Source of the DNA: an uncultured Peptococcaceae bacterium
Lineage (GTDB): Bacteria; Bacillota; Desulfotomaculia; Desulfotomaculales; Desulfallaceae
Assembly: GCA_913064925.1 (NCBI GenBank)
Contig: CAJYBN010000039.1
Location: 1 to 16,220, forward strand
Length of the DNA: 16,220 nt
Reading direction: 5' to 3'
Shown here one piece after another: positions 1-6,782 of the stretch. The number at the start of each line of letters is the position of its first letter. Positions within the stretch are counted from its first letter, which is position 1. A program made the translations under genes and the position numbers. Under the pieces are notes generated by a model, which saw only the letters and a program-made list of their open reading frames with translations, searched no databases and was not told the origin of the DNA.

Positions 1-564
1 CTCGGTTAGTACTTGGTCTGCAGGCACCACTTTGTTGACTAGCCCGTAGTTCAATGCTTCCTCTGCGCTCAGGGGATCTCCAGTAAGCATAACTTCCAGG
101 GCCTTGGTTTTGCCGATCAACCTGGGCAAGCGCTGGGTACCGCCCCAGCCCGGGATAATGCCCAGCTTGACCTCGGGCAATCCGATTTTTGCGGAGGCGG
201 ATAAAATCCTGAGGTGGCACACCATGGCCAGCTCGTTGCCGCCTCCATAGGCGCTGCCCTGAATGGCTGCAATTACTGGTTTGGGATAGTTTTCAATCTT
301 CAAAAATACATCATGGCCGCTGATTTTGGGCACGTTTCCGGCCTGGATGGATGCGAATTCGGTAATGTCTGCTCCGGCGGAAAAAAGCTTTTCTCCCGTA
401 CCAGTCAGGACAATTACCCTTACTTCATCGTCATTGAGGCACTCGTCCAGCAGTTTATTCAAGTCGGCAAGGACAGGCTGACCCAAAGCGTTGGCCGGCG
501 GGTTGTTGATTGCCGCTACTACGTACCCCTCTTGTTTTTCTACCACAAGTTTTGTGTACTCCAC
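1..564 (-). CDS. Enoyl-CoA hydratase/isomerase (crotonase family), 3' end cut by the window
   Basis: The first 188 codons are present; the C-terminus lies beyond base 1. It probably hydrates a short-chain enoyl-CoA such as crotonyl-CoA to the 3-hydroxyacyl-CoA. The oxyanion-hole segments are visible: FSAGADI (61-67) and GSAYGGGNEL (103-112). Both catalytic acids of true hydratases are kept: Glu111 in GGGNEL and Glu131 in LPEVKLG, matching Glu144 and Glu164 of the rat enzyme, so a hydratase is more likely than an isomerase or hydrolase. The start is GTG at 564, with AAGGAGG seven bases upstream; there is no competing ATG. It is the last gene visible in a minus-strand run with acyl-CoA dehydrogenase and 3-hydroxyacyl-CoA dehydrogenase, which supports a beta-oxidation role on C4 substrates. 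Family assignment is firm; chain length is inferred. Confidence 0.9.
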   Translation of the reverse strand, partial: MEYTKLVVEKQEGYVVAAINNPPANALGQPVLADLNKLLDECLNDDEVRVIVLTGTGEKLFSAGADITEFASIQAGNVPKISGHDVFLKIENYPKPVIAAIQGSAYGGGNELAMVCHLRILSASAKIGLPEVKLGIIPGWGGTQRLPRLIGKTKALEVMLTGDPLSAEEALNYGLVNKVVPADQVLTE

Positions 565-636
565 GTTATTACCTCCTTGTCAAGTTCCAAAAAATAAGAG
601 TCTTGGCGCAGACTTTGTATTTTTTAACAATGCCGC

Positions 637-667
637 GCCGGGAGTATAACGTTTTAACACTCCTGGC
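637..667 (-). other. Imperfect hairpin between acyl-CoA dehydrogenase and hydratase genes
   Basis: An inverted repeat pairs GCC-GGGAGTAT with ACACTCC-TGGC around a loop of about nine bases, with one mismatch and one wobble. It lies in the 181-base gap between two minus-strand genes. No U-run follows it on the minus strand, so it is not a convincing intrinsic terminator; an RNA-processing or stabilising stem is possible. The rest of the gap holds only the hydratase ribosome site. Confidence 0.3.
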
Positions 668-745
668 AGCGCTTACTATTACAGCTTTTCGCACTTTGCA
701 TTTCTTTGCGGTCAAATTTTGGCTAAATTATTCTGCAAACAGGTT

Positions 746-1885
746 TTATGAGAGAATGTTTCTTGCAATAACGATCCGCTGGATTTGGTTTGTGCCTTCA
801 TAGATTTGGAGAATCTTGGCATCGCGCATAAGTTTTTCCACCGGGTATTCCCTCATATACCCATATCCTCCATGTATCTGTACGGCGTCTACGGCAACCG
901 ACATGGCGGTGTCCGCGGCGTACATTTTGGCCATGGCGCCAACTTTACTCACCGGCAGCCCCTGGTCCAACAGCCAGCAGGCCTGCCACACCAGCATCCG
1001 GGCGGCTTCCACCCGGGTGGCCATGTCGGCCAGCATGAACTGGATGGCCTGGTTCTCGCAGATAGGTTTGCCGAACTGCACCCGCTGTTTGGAGTACTTG
1101 ATGGCTTCCTCCAGCGCCCTGCGGGCCACGCCCACCGCGCTGGCGCCCACTATGGGACGGGTGCTGTCCAGGGTCATCATGGCCAGCTTGAAGCCCTGCC
1201 CTTCGGACCAGAGAATGTTTTCCGCGGGGACCCGCACGTCTTCAAAGATCACTTCGCCCACGTGGGAAGCCCGGTCACCCATTTTCTTTTCTTTTTTGCC
1301 GCCCCTTAACCCCGGTGTGTCCCCGGGTACGATGAAGGCGGTGATGCCCTTGAGGCCCTTGCTTCTGTCCACCGTGGCAAACACGGTGTAAAGGGACGCC
1401 ACCCCGCCGTTAGTGATGAAGCATTTCTGCCCATTGATGATGTAGTGGTCGCCGTCCTTGACCGCTGTGGTGGAAATATTGGCCACGTCCGATCCTGCAT
1501 TGGGCTCGGTTAAGCAGAACGCCGCCAGCTGGGGCTTGGCGCAAAACGGTTTTAAAAACTTTTCTTTTTGATCCGGCGTGCCGGCGATTAAAATGGGAGT
1601 AAGTGCCAAGCCGTTGGCTCCGAAGGTCCCGCTGATGCCCAGGCAGCCGTAAGCCAGCTCTTCGGCAATAATTGCCTCGGTAATGTGGTCCAAACCCTGG
1701 CCGCCATATTCCTCGGGAACCGTAAGGTTCATTAGTCCCAGTTCATGAGCTTTGTTTACCAAATGCCAGGGTATTTCTTCCTTCTCGTCATACTCAGCGG
1801 CTACGGGAATAATCTCTTTTTCGGTGAAAGACCTGGCTAGACGTTTGATATCCTCCTGTTCCTCGGTGAGTTTAAAGCTTATCAC
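746..1885 (-). CDS. Acyl-CoA dehydrogenase (short/medium-chain type)
   Basis: A 379-residue FAD flavoprotein of the usual family length (about 380). It oxidises an acyl-CoA to the 2-enoyl-CoA and passes electrons to ETF or a related carrier; butyryl-CoA is the likely substrate from context. The N-terminal helical domain is followed by the FAD/substrate signatures CLTEPNAGSD (124-133) and the CFITNGG strand (155-161). The C-terminal helical domain ends in YEGTNQIQR (362-370), whose Glu363 sits where the catalytic base of short- and medium-chain dehydrogenases is found. The start is GTG at 1885 with an AGGGAG ribosome site; the first residues (ISFKLTEEQ) match the usual N-terminus. No etfAB genes are in the window. 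The gaps to its neighbours are 115 and 181 bases, so co-transcription is likely but not proven. Confidence 0.93.
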   Translation of the reverse strand: MISFKLTEEQEDIKRLARSFTEKEIIPVAAEYDEKEEIPWHLVNKAHELGLMNLTVPEEYGGQGLDHITEAIIAEELAYGCLGISGTFGANGLALTPILIAGTPDQKEKFLKPFCAKPQLAAFCLTEPNAGSDVANISTTAVKDGDHYIINGQKCFITNGGVASLYTVFATVDRSKGLKGITAFIVPGDTPGLRGGKKEKKMGDRASHVGEVIFEDVRVPAENILWSEGQGFKLAMMTLDSTRPIVGASAVGVARRALEEAIKYSKQRVQFGKPICENQAIQFMLADMATRVEAARMLVWQACWLLDQGLPVSKVGAMAKMYAADTAMSVAVDAVQIHGGYGYMREYPVEKLMRDAKILQIYEGTNQIQRIVIARNILS

Positions 1886-1920
1886 AAGGAACTCTCCCTT
1901 CCAAAAATAGACAATTTAAA

Positions 1921-1958
1921 GGGTGGGCGACCTTATGATCAAGTGTGGCCGCCCATCC
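1921..1958 (-). other. Imperfect GC-rich hairpin between dehydrogenase genes
   Basis: TGGGCG pairs with CGCCCA, extended by GG/CC on both sides across mismatches, around a loop of about fourteen bases. It lies in the 115-base gap downstream of the 3-hydroxyacyl-CoA dehydrogenase stop on the minus strand. It has no clean U-tract, so any terminator or attenuator role is weak. Confidence 0.25.
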
Positions 1959-2000
1959 CGCTTTATCATTTAGATGCAATTATTTCCTTAAATTAAGCTG

Positions 2001-2873
2001 CTACTTCTTGGTGTAATCGTAGAACCCCTTACCTGTTTTTTCTCCCCATTCCTTCTTGATAAATTTCTCCACAATGATGGGGGACGGCTTGTGTTTCGGG
2101 TCGCCAGTTTCCTGGTAACGTTCCATGCCAATATAGTAAGACAGGTCGATGCCTGTCAGGTCCATCAAGCGGAACGGTCCCATGGGATGGCCCAGGGCGT
2201 AGACAACGGCTTTGTCGATGTCTTCATAAGAGGCCACGCCCATATCGTAGATATACAAGGCTTCTTGATTAATTGCTGCCAAAATCCGGTTGACCAAAAA
2301 GCCGTAAATTTCTTTTTTCAACATTACCGGAATCTTGCCGATGTCCTTAGCCAGGTCAAAAATTTTCTGTGCTACCTCATCTGAGGTATGCGGTCCATTT
2401 ACAACTTCCACCAGCTTCATTACCAGGGCGGGGTTGAAGAAGTGCATGTTGCATACTTTTTCCGGGCGCTTGGTGACCGGAGCGATTTTGGAACTGACGA
2501 TGAACGAGCTGTTGGTAGCCAGGATGGTATGGGGCGGGCAGATTTCATCCAGCTGGGCGAACAGCTCCCGTTTTAGGTCCAGTTTTTCCAGGATGGCTTC
2601 CACAACCACGTCGGCGTCCTTAGCAGCCTCTTTCAGGTCCATGGTGAAGGAAATGTTGGCCCTGGCCTGCTTGGCGACCTCTTCGGTCATTTTGCCCTTG
2701 GCTACCCGCTGAGGAAGGTAGGTGTCGGCAAAGTTTTCAGCTTTTTTCAAAATCTCTTCGTTGATATCGGTACACTTTACCTTGTAGCCGGCAATGGCGA
2801 AGCAAAGGGCGATCTGGTGCCCCATATTGCCGGCACCCACTACACAAATGTTGTTTACGCCAGGTATTGTCAT
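2001..2873 (-). CDS. hbd: 3-hydroxybutyryl-CoA dehydrogenase
   Basis: A 290-residue NAD(P)-dependent dehydrogenase that interconverts 3-hydroxybutyryl-CoA and acetoacetyl-CoA in the cytoplasm. The Rossmann signature GAGNMG is at residues 13-18, followed by the acidic end of strand 2 (CTDIN, 34-38). The catalytic pair is visible: His144 in MHFFNP and Glu156 in VEVV, with the NSS motif (121-123) and the FLVNRI helix (192-197). The C-terminal domain has GHPMGPFRLMD (228-238), typical of short-chain enzymes, and ends in GKGFYDY. ATG at 2873 is chosen because AGGAGAGGTG lies just upstream and the Rossmann strand begins at residue 9. Extending to an upstream start at 2945 would add 24 residues of low-complexity, hairpin-coding sequence. 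It lies between the AbfD-like gene and the acyl-CoA dehydrogenase, consistent with a C4-CoA pathway. Confidence 0.93.
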   Translation of the reverse strand: MTIPGVNNICVVGAGNMGHQIALCFAIAGYKVKCTDINEEILKKAENFADTYLPQRVAKGKMTEEVAKQARANISFTMDLKEAAKDADVVVEAILEKLDLKRELFAQLDEICPPHTILATNSSFIVSSKIAPVTKRPEKVCNMHFFNPALVMKLVEVVNGPHTSDEVAQKIFDLAKDIGKIPVMLKKEIYGFLVNRILAAINQEALYIYDMGVASYEDIDKAVVYALGHPMGPFRLMDLTGIDLSYYIGMERYQETGDPKHKPSPIIVEKFIKKEWGEKTGKGFYDYTKK

Positions 2874-2911
2874 GTTGAAAACACCTCTCCTAAAATATTT
2901 TTTATCTTGCA

Positions 2912-2931
2912 CCCGCCCCGAGGGGGGCGGG
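2912..2931 (-). other. Perfect 8-bp GC hairpin in the operon
   Basis: CCCGCCCC, a four-base loop and GGGGCGGG form a perfect stem in the 80-base gap between the AbfD-like gene and hbd. On the minus strand it is followed by an A-rich run rather than a U-tract, so it is unlikely to be a simple terminator. It may stabilise or separate the upstream message, or reduce read-through. Confidence 0.5.
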
Positions 2932-2953
2932 ACCGTTCCAAACATTAATATAT

Positions 2954-4381
2954 TTACTCTTCAATTCCAGCCAGGCGCTTGGCGATTTTCTTCTTGGAGT
3001 TGATATCGTACGCGCTCATGATGCCTATCTTTTCCATGATTGGCGAGCCGCCACCATGAACACCGGCCACCTGCATTACTCCGGCGTGGGCCGAGCACAG
3101 CAAGTCGCTGCACAGCCGGAAGCAGCGGTGCACGTTGTCGGCGCTGATTTCGGGATTGCGCATGATATACTTGTTGAGAAAATCCTTGGTGGTCGGGTTG
3201 AGGAAATCGCCCTCCGGAGGCAGGGTGGCGGGCAGCCCGCCAGCGATATCGGCCAGTATTTCGTGTTCATGGTATATATTAACTCCGGCATGGTAGCGAG
3301 CCACGTTAGTATAGACGAAATCGGGCACGTAAGTGCCGGAAGCTGCCTTATATGCTTTCATTGCTGAAGCCATACCGGTACCATAAACCAGCTCGGCAAC
3401 GGTCACCATGTGGGCTAACTTGTCCCTAACATGAGGAGCCTTGGCTATACCGTTATATTCTGCAACCAGGGCAGTGGCACCCATCAGTATATCGGTGGTT
3501 GCAGGTTTGCAACCGGTGTAGCTGTGCCGGTGGTAATTGGCGAACTGGATGGCCAGCTGGCCGGCGAACCTGGTTTCACCGCACAGAAAAACCCGCTCCC
3601 AGGGCACGAATACGTTGTCAAACACGGTGAGGGAGTCCGCGGAGCCGTATTGTTCGATGGGAGCCTTGAATTTTTTCCTCTGCCTGGGCGCGGTGGCGCG
3701 GCAAATCAGGTATACACCCTCGGTATCCGCCGGAACGGCAAAGGCTACGGACCAGTCGGCTTCCTTTTCGGTCATGAAGCGGGTGGGCACTACGATAATT
3801 TCATCGGCATAAGGAGCAATTGTGTTGTGAGCCTTGGCGCCGCGCACTACGATCCCGTCGGAGCGCTTTTCCACCACCCGCAGGTAAAGATCGGGGTCCA
3901 CCTGCTCGTGTGGCCGTTTCATCCGGTCGCCCTTGACGTCAGTCTGGGCGCAGTTCCCTACCAGATCGTTTTCCTGAAAATATTCCAGGTATTTCAGAAA
4001 ACGCTCGTGATAGTTGGTGCCCATTGCCAGGTCACAGTCCTTGGTTACAACCGACAGGGCGTTCATAGCATCGATACCCATGCAGCGCTGAATGCAACCG
4101 CCTACATGCTGGCATAAAACCCTGGTCATCTCCTGTTTTTTGAGCAGGTCGTCCACACTCTGGTGAATGTGAGTGAAGCGGTTGATGGTCTTGCCGGTAA
4201 TGTGTGATTTAGCCGTCATTAAGTCGGCGTATTTTGGGTCTGCAGCAAAATTAAAAGTTTCGGCAACTACATTTTGGCCCGGTATTAACCGGGGGTCATC
4301 CCTTTCCACCAGTTCCCCGTCGATATACACGTTTTTACGCATGGAGCGAAGCTTTTCTCGATACTGCTCTGCGGTTCTCAA
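2954..4381 (-). CDS. AbfD/HpaB-family [4Fe-4S] flavoprotein, divergent 4-hydroxybutyryl-CoA dehydratase paralogue
   Basis: A 475-residue relative of 4-hydroxybutyryl-CoA dehydratase/vinylacetyl-CoA isomerase, a homotetrameric FAD and [4Fe-4S] radical enzyme. All four cluster ligands of the Clostridium aminobutyricum protein (C99, C103, H292, C299) have counterparts at Cys96, Cys100, His284 and Cys291. Gln98, Thr187, Tyr288 and Lys292 also match Q101, T190, Y296 and K300. Two catalytic acids differ: the E257 position is Asp249, and the E455 position is Ala439, in QVAGVHGGGSP. The start is TTG at 4381, with AGGAGG eleven bases upstream; the N-terminus MRTAEQY also opens the degenerate copy at 4812. 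It is the first gene of the minus-strand operon, behind a strong sigma-54 promoter. Family and cluster binding are clear, but the substrate is not; it may act on another acyl-CoA. Confidence 0.85.
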   Translation of the reverse strand: MRTAEQYREKLRSMRKNVYIDGELVERDDPRLIPGQNVVAETFNFAADPKYADLMTAKSHITGKTINRFTHIHQSVDDLLKKQEMTRVLCQHVGGCIQRCMGIDAMNALSVVTKDCDLAMGTNYHERFLKYLEYFQENDLVGNCAQTDVKGDRMKRPHEQVDPDLYLRVVEKRSDGIVVRGAKAHNTIAPYADEIIVVPTRFMTEKEADWSVAFAVPADTEGVYLICRATAPRQRKKFKAPIEQYGSADSLTVFDNVFVPWERVFLCGETRFAGQLAIQFANYHRHSYTGCKPATTDILMGATALVAEYNGIAKAPHVRDKLAHMVTVAELVYGTGMASAMKAYKAASGTYVPDFVYTNVARYHAGVNIYHEHEILADIAGGLPATLPPEGDFLNPTTKDFLNKYIMRNPEISADNVHRCFRLCSDLLCSAHAGVMQVAGVHGGGSPIMEKIGIMSAYDINSKKKIAKRLAGIEE

Positions 4382-4486
4382 TTATTAATATTCCTCCTTT
4401 TAGTGATCTCGGTATATGCGGTTTCGGAAAAACGCAGGGAAGTAGTTTATGGTCCGATTGGAAACCGTTAGCTTTAACTTTAGCTT

Positions 4487-4504
4487 AAGCAATTTTTGTG
4501 CCAA
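4487..4504 (-). promoter_or_regulatory. Sigma-54 (-24/-12) promoter for the minus-strand operon
   Basis: The minus strand reads TTGGCACAAAAATTGCTT, a near-perfect match to the sigma-54 consensus (YTGGCAC-N5-TTGCW), with the required ten bases between GG and GC. Transcription would begin near 4477, giving a leader of about 95 bases before the TTG start at 4381. It faces away from a second sigma-54 promoter at 4671. An enhancer-binding activator is needed but is not encoded here. Confidence 0.8.
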
Positions 4505-4508
4505 GCAT

Positions 4509-4533
4509 GTTTTAAACGCGGTTCGTTTTAAAC
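4509..4533. repeat. GTTTTAAAC double repeat, candidate activator site
   Basis: GTTTTAAAC occurs twice, at 4509-4517 and 4525-4533, sixteen bases apart. Read with the adjoining CG, the pair is also a near-perfect dyad (GTTTTAAACG / CGTTTTAAAC). It lies between the two sigma-54 promoters, about 165-190 bases upstream of the plus-strand start site, a usual enhancer distance. A related TTTTTTAAAC lies near 4600. The AT-rich setting makes chance occurrence possible. Confidence 0.4.
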
Positions 4534-4670
4534 AAATACCACTATTTAAGCAGTCTCAATAGCCATTTTAGAATTATCACCACGAATAGATGTTCATTTT
4601 TTAAACAATCTAATTTAATAGCTAAACATTAAATAAAGAAGTAGTAAGGATTAGCTTTTTTAACTTAAAA

Positions 4671-4688
4671 GTGGCATGGAACTTGCGA
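4671..4688 (+). promoter_or_regulatory. Sigma-54 (-24/-12) promoter for the plus-strand genes
   Basis: GTGGCATGGAACTTGCGA matches the sigma-54 consensus, with GG at 4673-4674 and GC at 4685-4686 exactly ten bases apart. Transcription would start near 4697, leaving a leader of about 115 bases before the ATG at 4812. The first gene it serves is now a pseudogene; the promoter itself looks intact. Confidence 0.7.
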
Positions 4689-4811
4689 TTATTTAAAAAT
4701 TACGAACTTTAAAACAATACTCAGCTCATTTAATAGCACGGATTTACCAGGAGGTGATTACCACTTTAACGCTTTATATTCAAAAAATTTTTGATTAGGA
4801 GGTAATTTTTT

Positions 4812-5804
4812 ATGCGTACTGCTGAGCAATACCTGGAAAAACTGCGCTCAATGAGGCCAAATGTTTATATGGGCGGCAAGTTGGTGCCCAGGGACGACCC
4901 GCGCTTTATGGGGGGAATTGGTATTATCTCAACCACCATCAATTTCGGATGGGATCCGAAGTATGCCGATTTAATGACTGCAAAATCACATTTAACCGGT
5001 AAAACAATTAACCGTTTTACCCACATCCACCAGAGCGTGGATGATTTGCTTAAAAAACAGGAAATGACACGTTTTCTTTGCTAACAAGTAGGGGGTTGCA
5101 TTGACCGTTGCATGGGAATCGATGCGGCCAATGCGCTTTGAAGATACCTTTGTTCCATGGGAGCGTGTGTTCCTGTGCGGCGAATATAAGTATGGTGGAA
5201 TGCTTGCTTTATTGTTCGCCCTTTATCACCGGCACAGTTATACCGGCTGTAAGCCGGCGGTTTCAGACTGTCTGATGGCCTAGCTGCGCTGGTGGCTAAA
5301 TATAATGGAATTGAAAAGGCTCCCCATGTTAGGGATAAACTGGCCAATTACGTTGCTGTGGCCGAGCTTGTTTACGGTACCGGCATTGCTGCCGTCATTA
5401 AGGCTAAACAAGCCGCTTCAGGCACATATGTTCCCGATTTTGTTTTTACCAATGTTGCCCGTTATCATGCAGGGATCAACCTCTATCATGAGTATGAGAT
5501 GCTGGCCGAACTGGCCGGAGGGCTGCCGGCAACACTGCCTCCGGAAGAGGACTTTTACAACCCGTAAACAGGCCCGCTGATGCCCAAATATATCATGCGC
5601 AACCCTGCAATCAGCGCCGAAAACCAGCACCGATTGTTCCGCATGTTGAGCGACACGCTTTGCTCCGCCATGGGAGGAGTGGCCCAGGTAGGAGGACTAC
5701 ACGGCGGAGGATCGCCGGTGATGGAGAAAATAGGGATCATGTCCAGTTATGATATAGAAGCAAAGAAAAAGATCGCCAAACGCCTGGCCGGAATAACAGA
5801 CTAA
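4812..5804 (+). pseudogene. Decayed AbfD-like gene, close relative of the gene at 2954-4381
   Basis: It starts with ATG behind AGGAGG and reads MRTAEQYLEKLRSM, as in the divergent paralogue at 2954-4381. The lesions, in order, are: a TAA at 5082-5084 replacing the Gln just before the CIQRC-type cluster motif; a deletion of roughly 430 bases at about 5133-5142, removing residues equivalent to 110-253; loss of one G near 5277, giving a TAG at 5281-5283; and an in-frame TAA at 5565-5567. Similarity continues across every lesion to the final TAA, ending AKKKIAKRLAGITD. The remaining pieces still encode the cluster ligands (CIDRC and HRHSYTGC), and, like its paralogue, it has Gly where the canonical family has the E455-type Glu. 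It is about two-thirds of the original length and cannot make a full enzyme. Nucleotide identity to the paralogue is moderate, so this is an old duplicate. Confidence 0.93.
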
Positions 5805-5910
5805 TAATCGCTTAAAACTGTTGTTTAAAATTTAGGCAATTATTAGTAGAGCAGTATATGGTTTCTCAGCTGTATACCGCTTTATCCAGGTATTATATGT
5901 TGTGTTGCGT

Positions 5911-5940
5911 GTTTATATTTTAAACGACAGTTTAATAAAC
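5911..5940. repeat. Nested AT-rich inverted repeat before the nitroreductase gene
   Basis: TTAAAC-GACA-GTTTAA (5920-5935) is flanked by GTTTAT and ATAAAC, giving a nested dyad about 80 bases upstream of the nitroreductase start. The half-site TTTTAAACG also appears in the sigma-54 control region near 4511. It could be an operator; no clear sigma-54 or housekeeping promoter was found in this 214-base gap. Confidence 0.3.
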
Positions 5941-6018
5941 TATGCTTGATTAACTTTGTTTAGTGCAGAAATATGGTCGCGTACCAAAATAGCAAAGTTT
6001 TATCAAGGAGGAACAATT

Positions 6019-6630
6019 ATGGAATTAAAGCAAGTAATTGAGCAGCGTAGAAGCATTCGAAGGTTTAAACCCGATCCTCTTCCTGAGAGTTACATTATGG
6101 AATTACTGGAAGCGGCCCGGCTGGCTCCCTCGGGCACTAATATCCAGCCCTGGCGGTTTGTGGTAGTAGAAAGTGCGGAGATGCGAAAGCGTTTAAGCGA
6201 GTGCACCCTCGGAGTGAATTTCATAGCCCGGGCGCCAGTTACCTTTGTTTGTTGTGCTGACCTTAATGCCGTGGAATCAAGACCAAAAAGAATAGCTGAA
6301 CTTCGTGAAGCAGGTGCCTTTATTGGTACGGACTTTGAGAATATCAACATGGAAGACTATGTTAAACAACGGGCCATGGACCGCAATGCTGCCAAGGCAT
6401 ATGTAAGCTTAAACGCGGCCATTGCCATTGAACACATGGTTCTACGGGCAACAGACCTGGGTTTGGGTAGTTGCTGGATTATGATGTTCAATCAAAAGGC
6501 AGTCAAAAAATTACTTAATCTCGATGATAATCTAGTGGTTGTTGCGTTGTTGCCGGTTGGTTTTCCCGATCAGGACCCCCCTCCCCGTCCCAGGTTAACA
6601 ATAAAGGATATTTTGCTTCAACGAGTTTAA
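6019..6630 (+). CDS. Nitroreductase-family FMN oxidoreductase
   Basis: A 203-residue cytoplasmic flavoprotein of normal family length. The N-terminal RRSIRRF (10-16) is the FMN-phosphate-binding signature, followed by EAARLAPSGTNIQPWRFVVV (31-50), which shapes the flavin pocket. The central GLGSCWI (148-154) and the C-terminal VALLPVGFPDQDPPPRPR segment (175-192) complete the fold. Such proteins move electrons from NAD(P)H to nitro compounds, quinones, flavins or other acceptors, and the natural substrate cannot be read from sequence. ATG at 6019 is preferred because AAGGAGG ends seven bases upstream and residue 1 immediately precedes the conserved helix. It lies between the AbfD pseudogene (214-base gap) and an intact AbfD gene (152-base gap) on the same strand. 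This suggests a link to the radical flavoenzyme, for example supplying reduced flavin, but that is speculative. Confidence 0.88.
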   Translation: MELKQVIEQRRSIRRFKPDPLPESYIMELLEAARLAPSGTNIQPWRFVVVESAEMRKRLSECTLGVNFIARAPVTFVCCADLNAVESRPKRIAELREAGAFIGTDFENINMEDYVKQRAMDRNAAKAYVSLNAAIAIEHMVLRATDLGLGSCWIMMFNQKAVKKLLNLDDNLVVVALLPVGFPDQDPPPRPRLTIKDILLQRV

Positions 6631-6662
6631 TAGAAATTTTCTTTTTCCTTAATTAAAAAAGC

Positions 6663-6691
6663 TTTTAAGTAATATAAGTAATAAATATAAT
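6663..6691 (+). promoter_or_regulatory. Possible housekeeping promoter for the AbfD gene
   Basis: A perfect -10 TATAAT at 6686-6691 lies 17 bases after TTTTAA, a weak -35. Transcription would start near 6698, about 85 bases before the ATG at 6783. The perfect -10 supports it; the poor -35 suggests a need for activation. Confidence 0.35.
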
Positions 6692-6708
6692 CAAGTGATC
6701 AATTACTT
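6667..6708. repeat. Four AAGTRAT half-sites around a -10 box
   Basis: AAGTAAT occurs at 6667-6673 and 6676-6682, AAGTGAT at 6693-6699, and the reverse complement ATTACTT at 6702-6708. Each pair has a 9-base step, and TATAAT lies between the pairs. The last two form a 16-base dyad. This is arranged like an operator for a dimeric regulator of the downstream AbfD gene. Confidence 0.45.
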
Positions 6709-6782
6709 AATATTTTTATTCATGGTGGACATATCTTTACGTTTAAATTTTGAAAAATTCAACCAAATTAAGGAGGACTGTT

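Noticed and set aside
2874..2945. N-terminal extension of the 3-hydroxybutyryl-CoA dehydrogenase
   Set aside because: The added 24 residues come from the GC-rich hairpin region, lack similarity to the family, and a good ribosome site sits before the ATG at 2873.
3431..4117. A 228-codon plus-strand open frame opposite the AbfD-like gene
   Set aside because: It is antisense to conserved coding sequence that includes the cluster ligands; it shows no motif of its own.
4382..4811. Small leader peptide or sRNA gene in the divergent control region
   Set aside because: No short frame has a start codon at a proper distance from a ribosome site, and no stem with a U-tract marks an RNA 3' end.
5082..5567. 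Stop-codon recoding to rescue the AbfD-like pseudogene
   Set aside because: The in-frame stops are TAA, which are not known selenocysteine or pyrrolysine codons, and a large deletion and a frameshift also break the gene.
6726..6740. Possible sigma-54 promoter TGGACATATCTTTAC before abfD
   Set aside because: The -12 element reads AC where GC is required and the -24 element lacks GGCA; only the spacing resembles a sigma-54 site.
6746..6759. CodY-like palindrome AATTTTGAAAAATT before abfD
   Set aside because: It matches the 15-base CodY consensus only partly and the surrounding DNA is so AT-rich that chance is likely.
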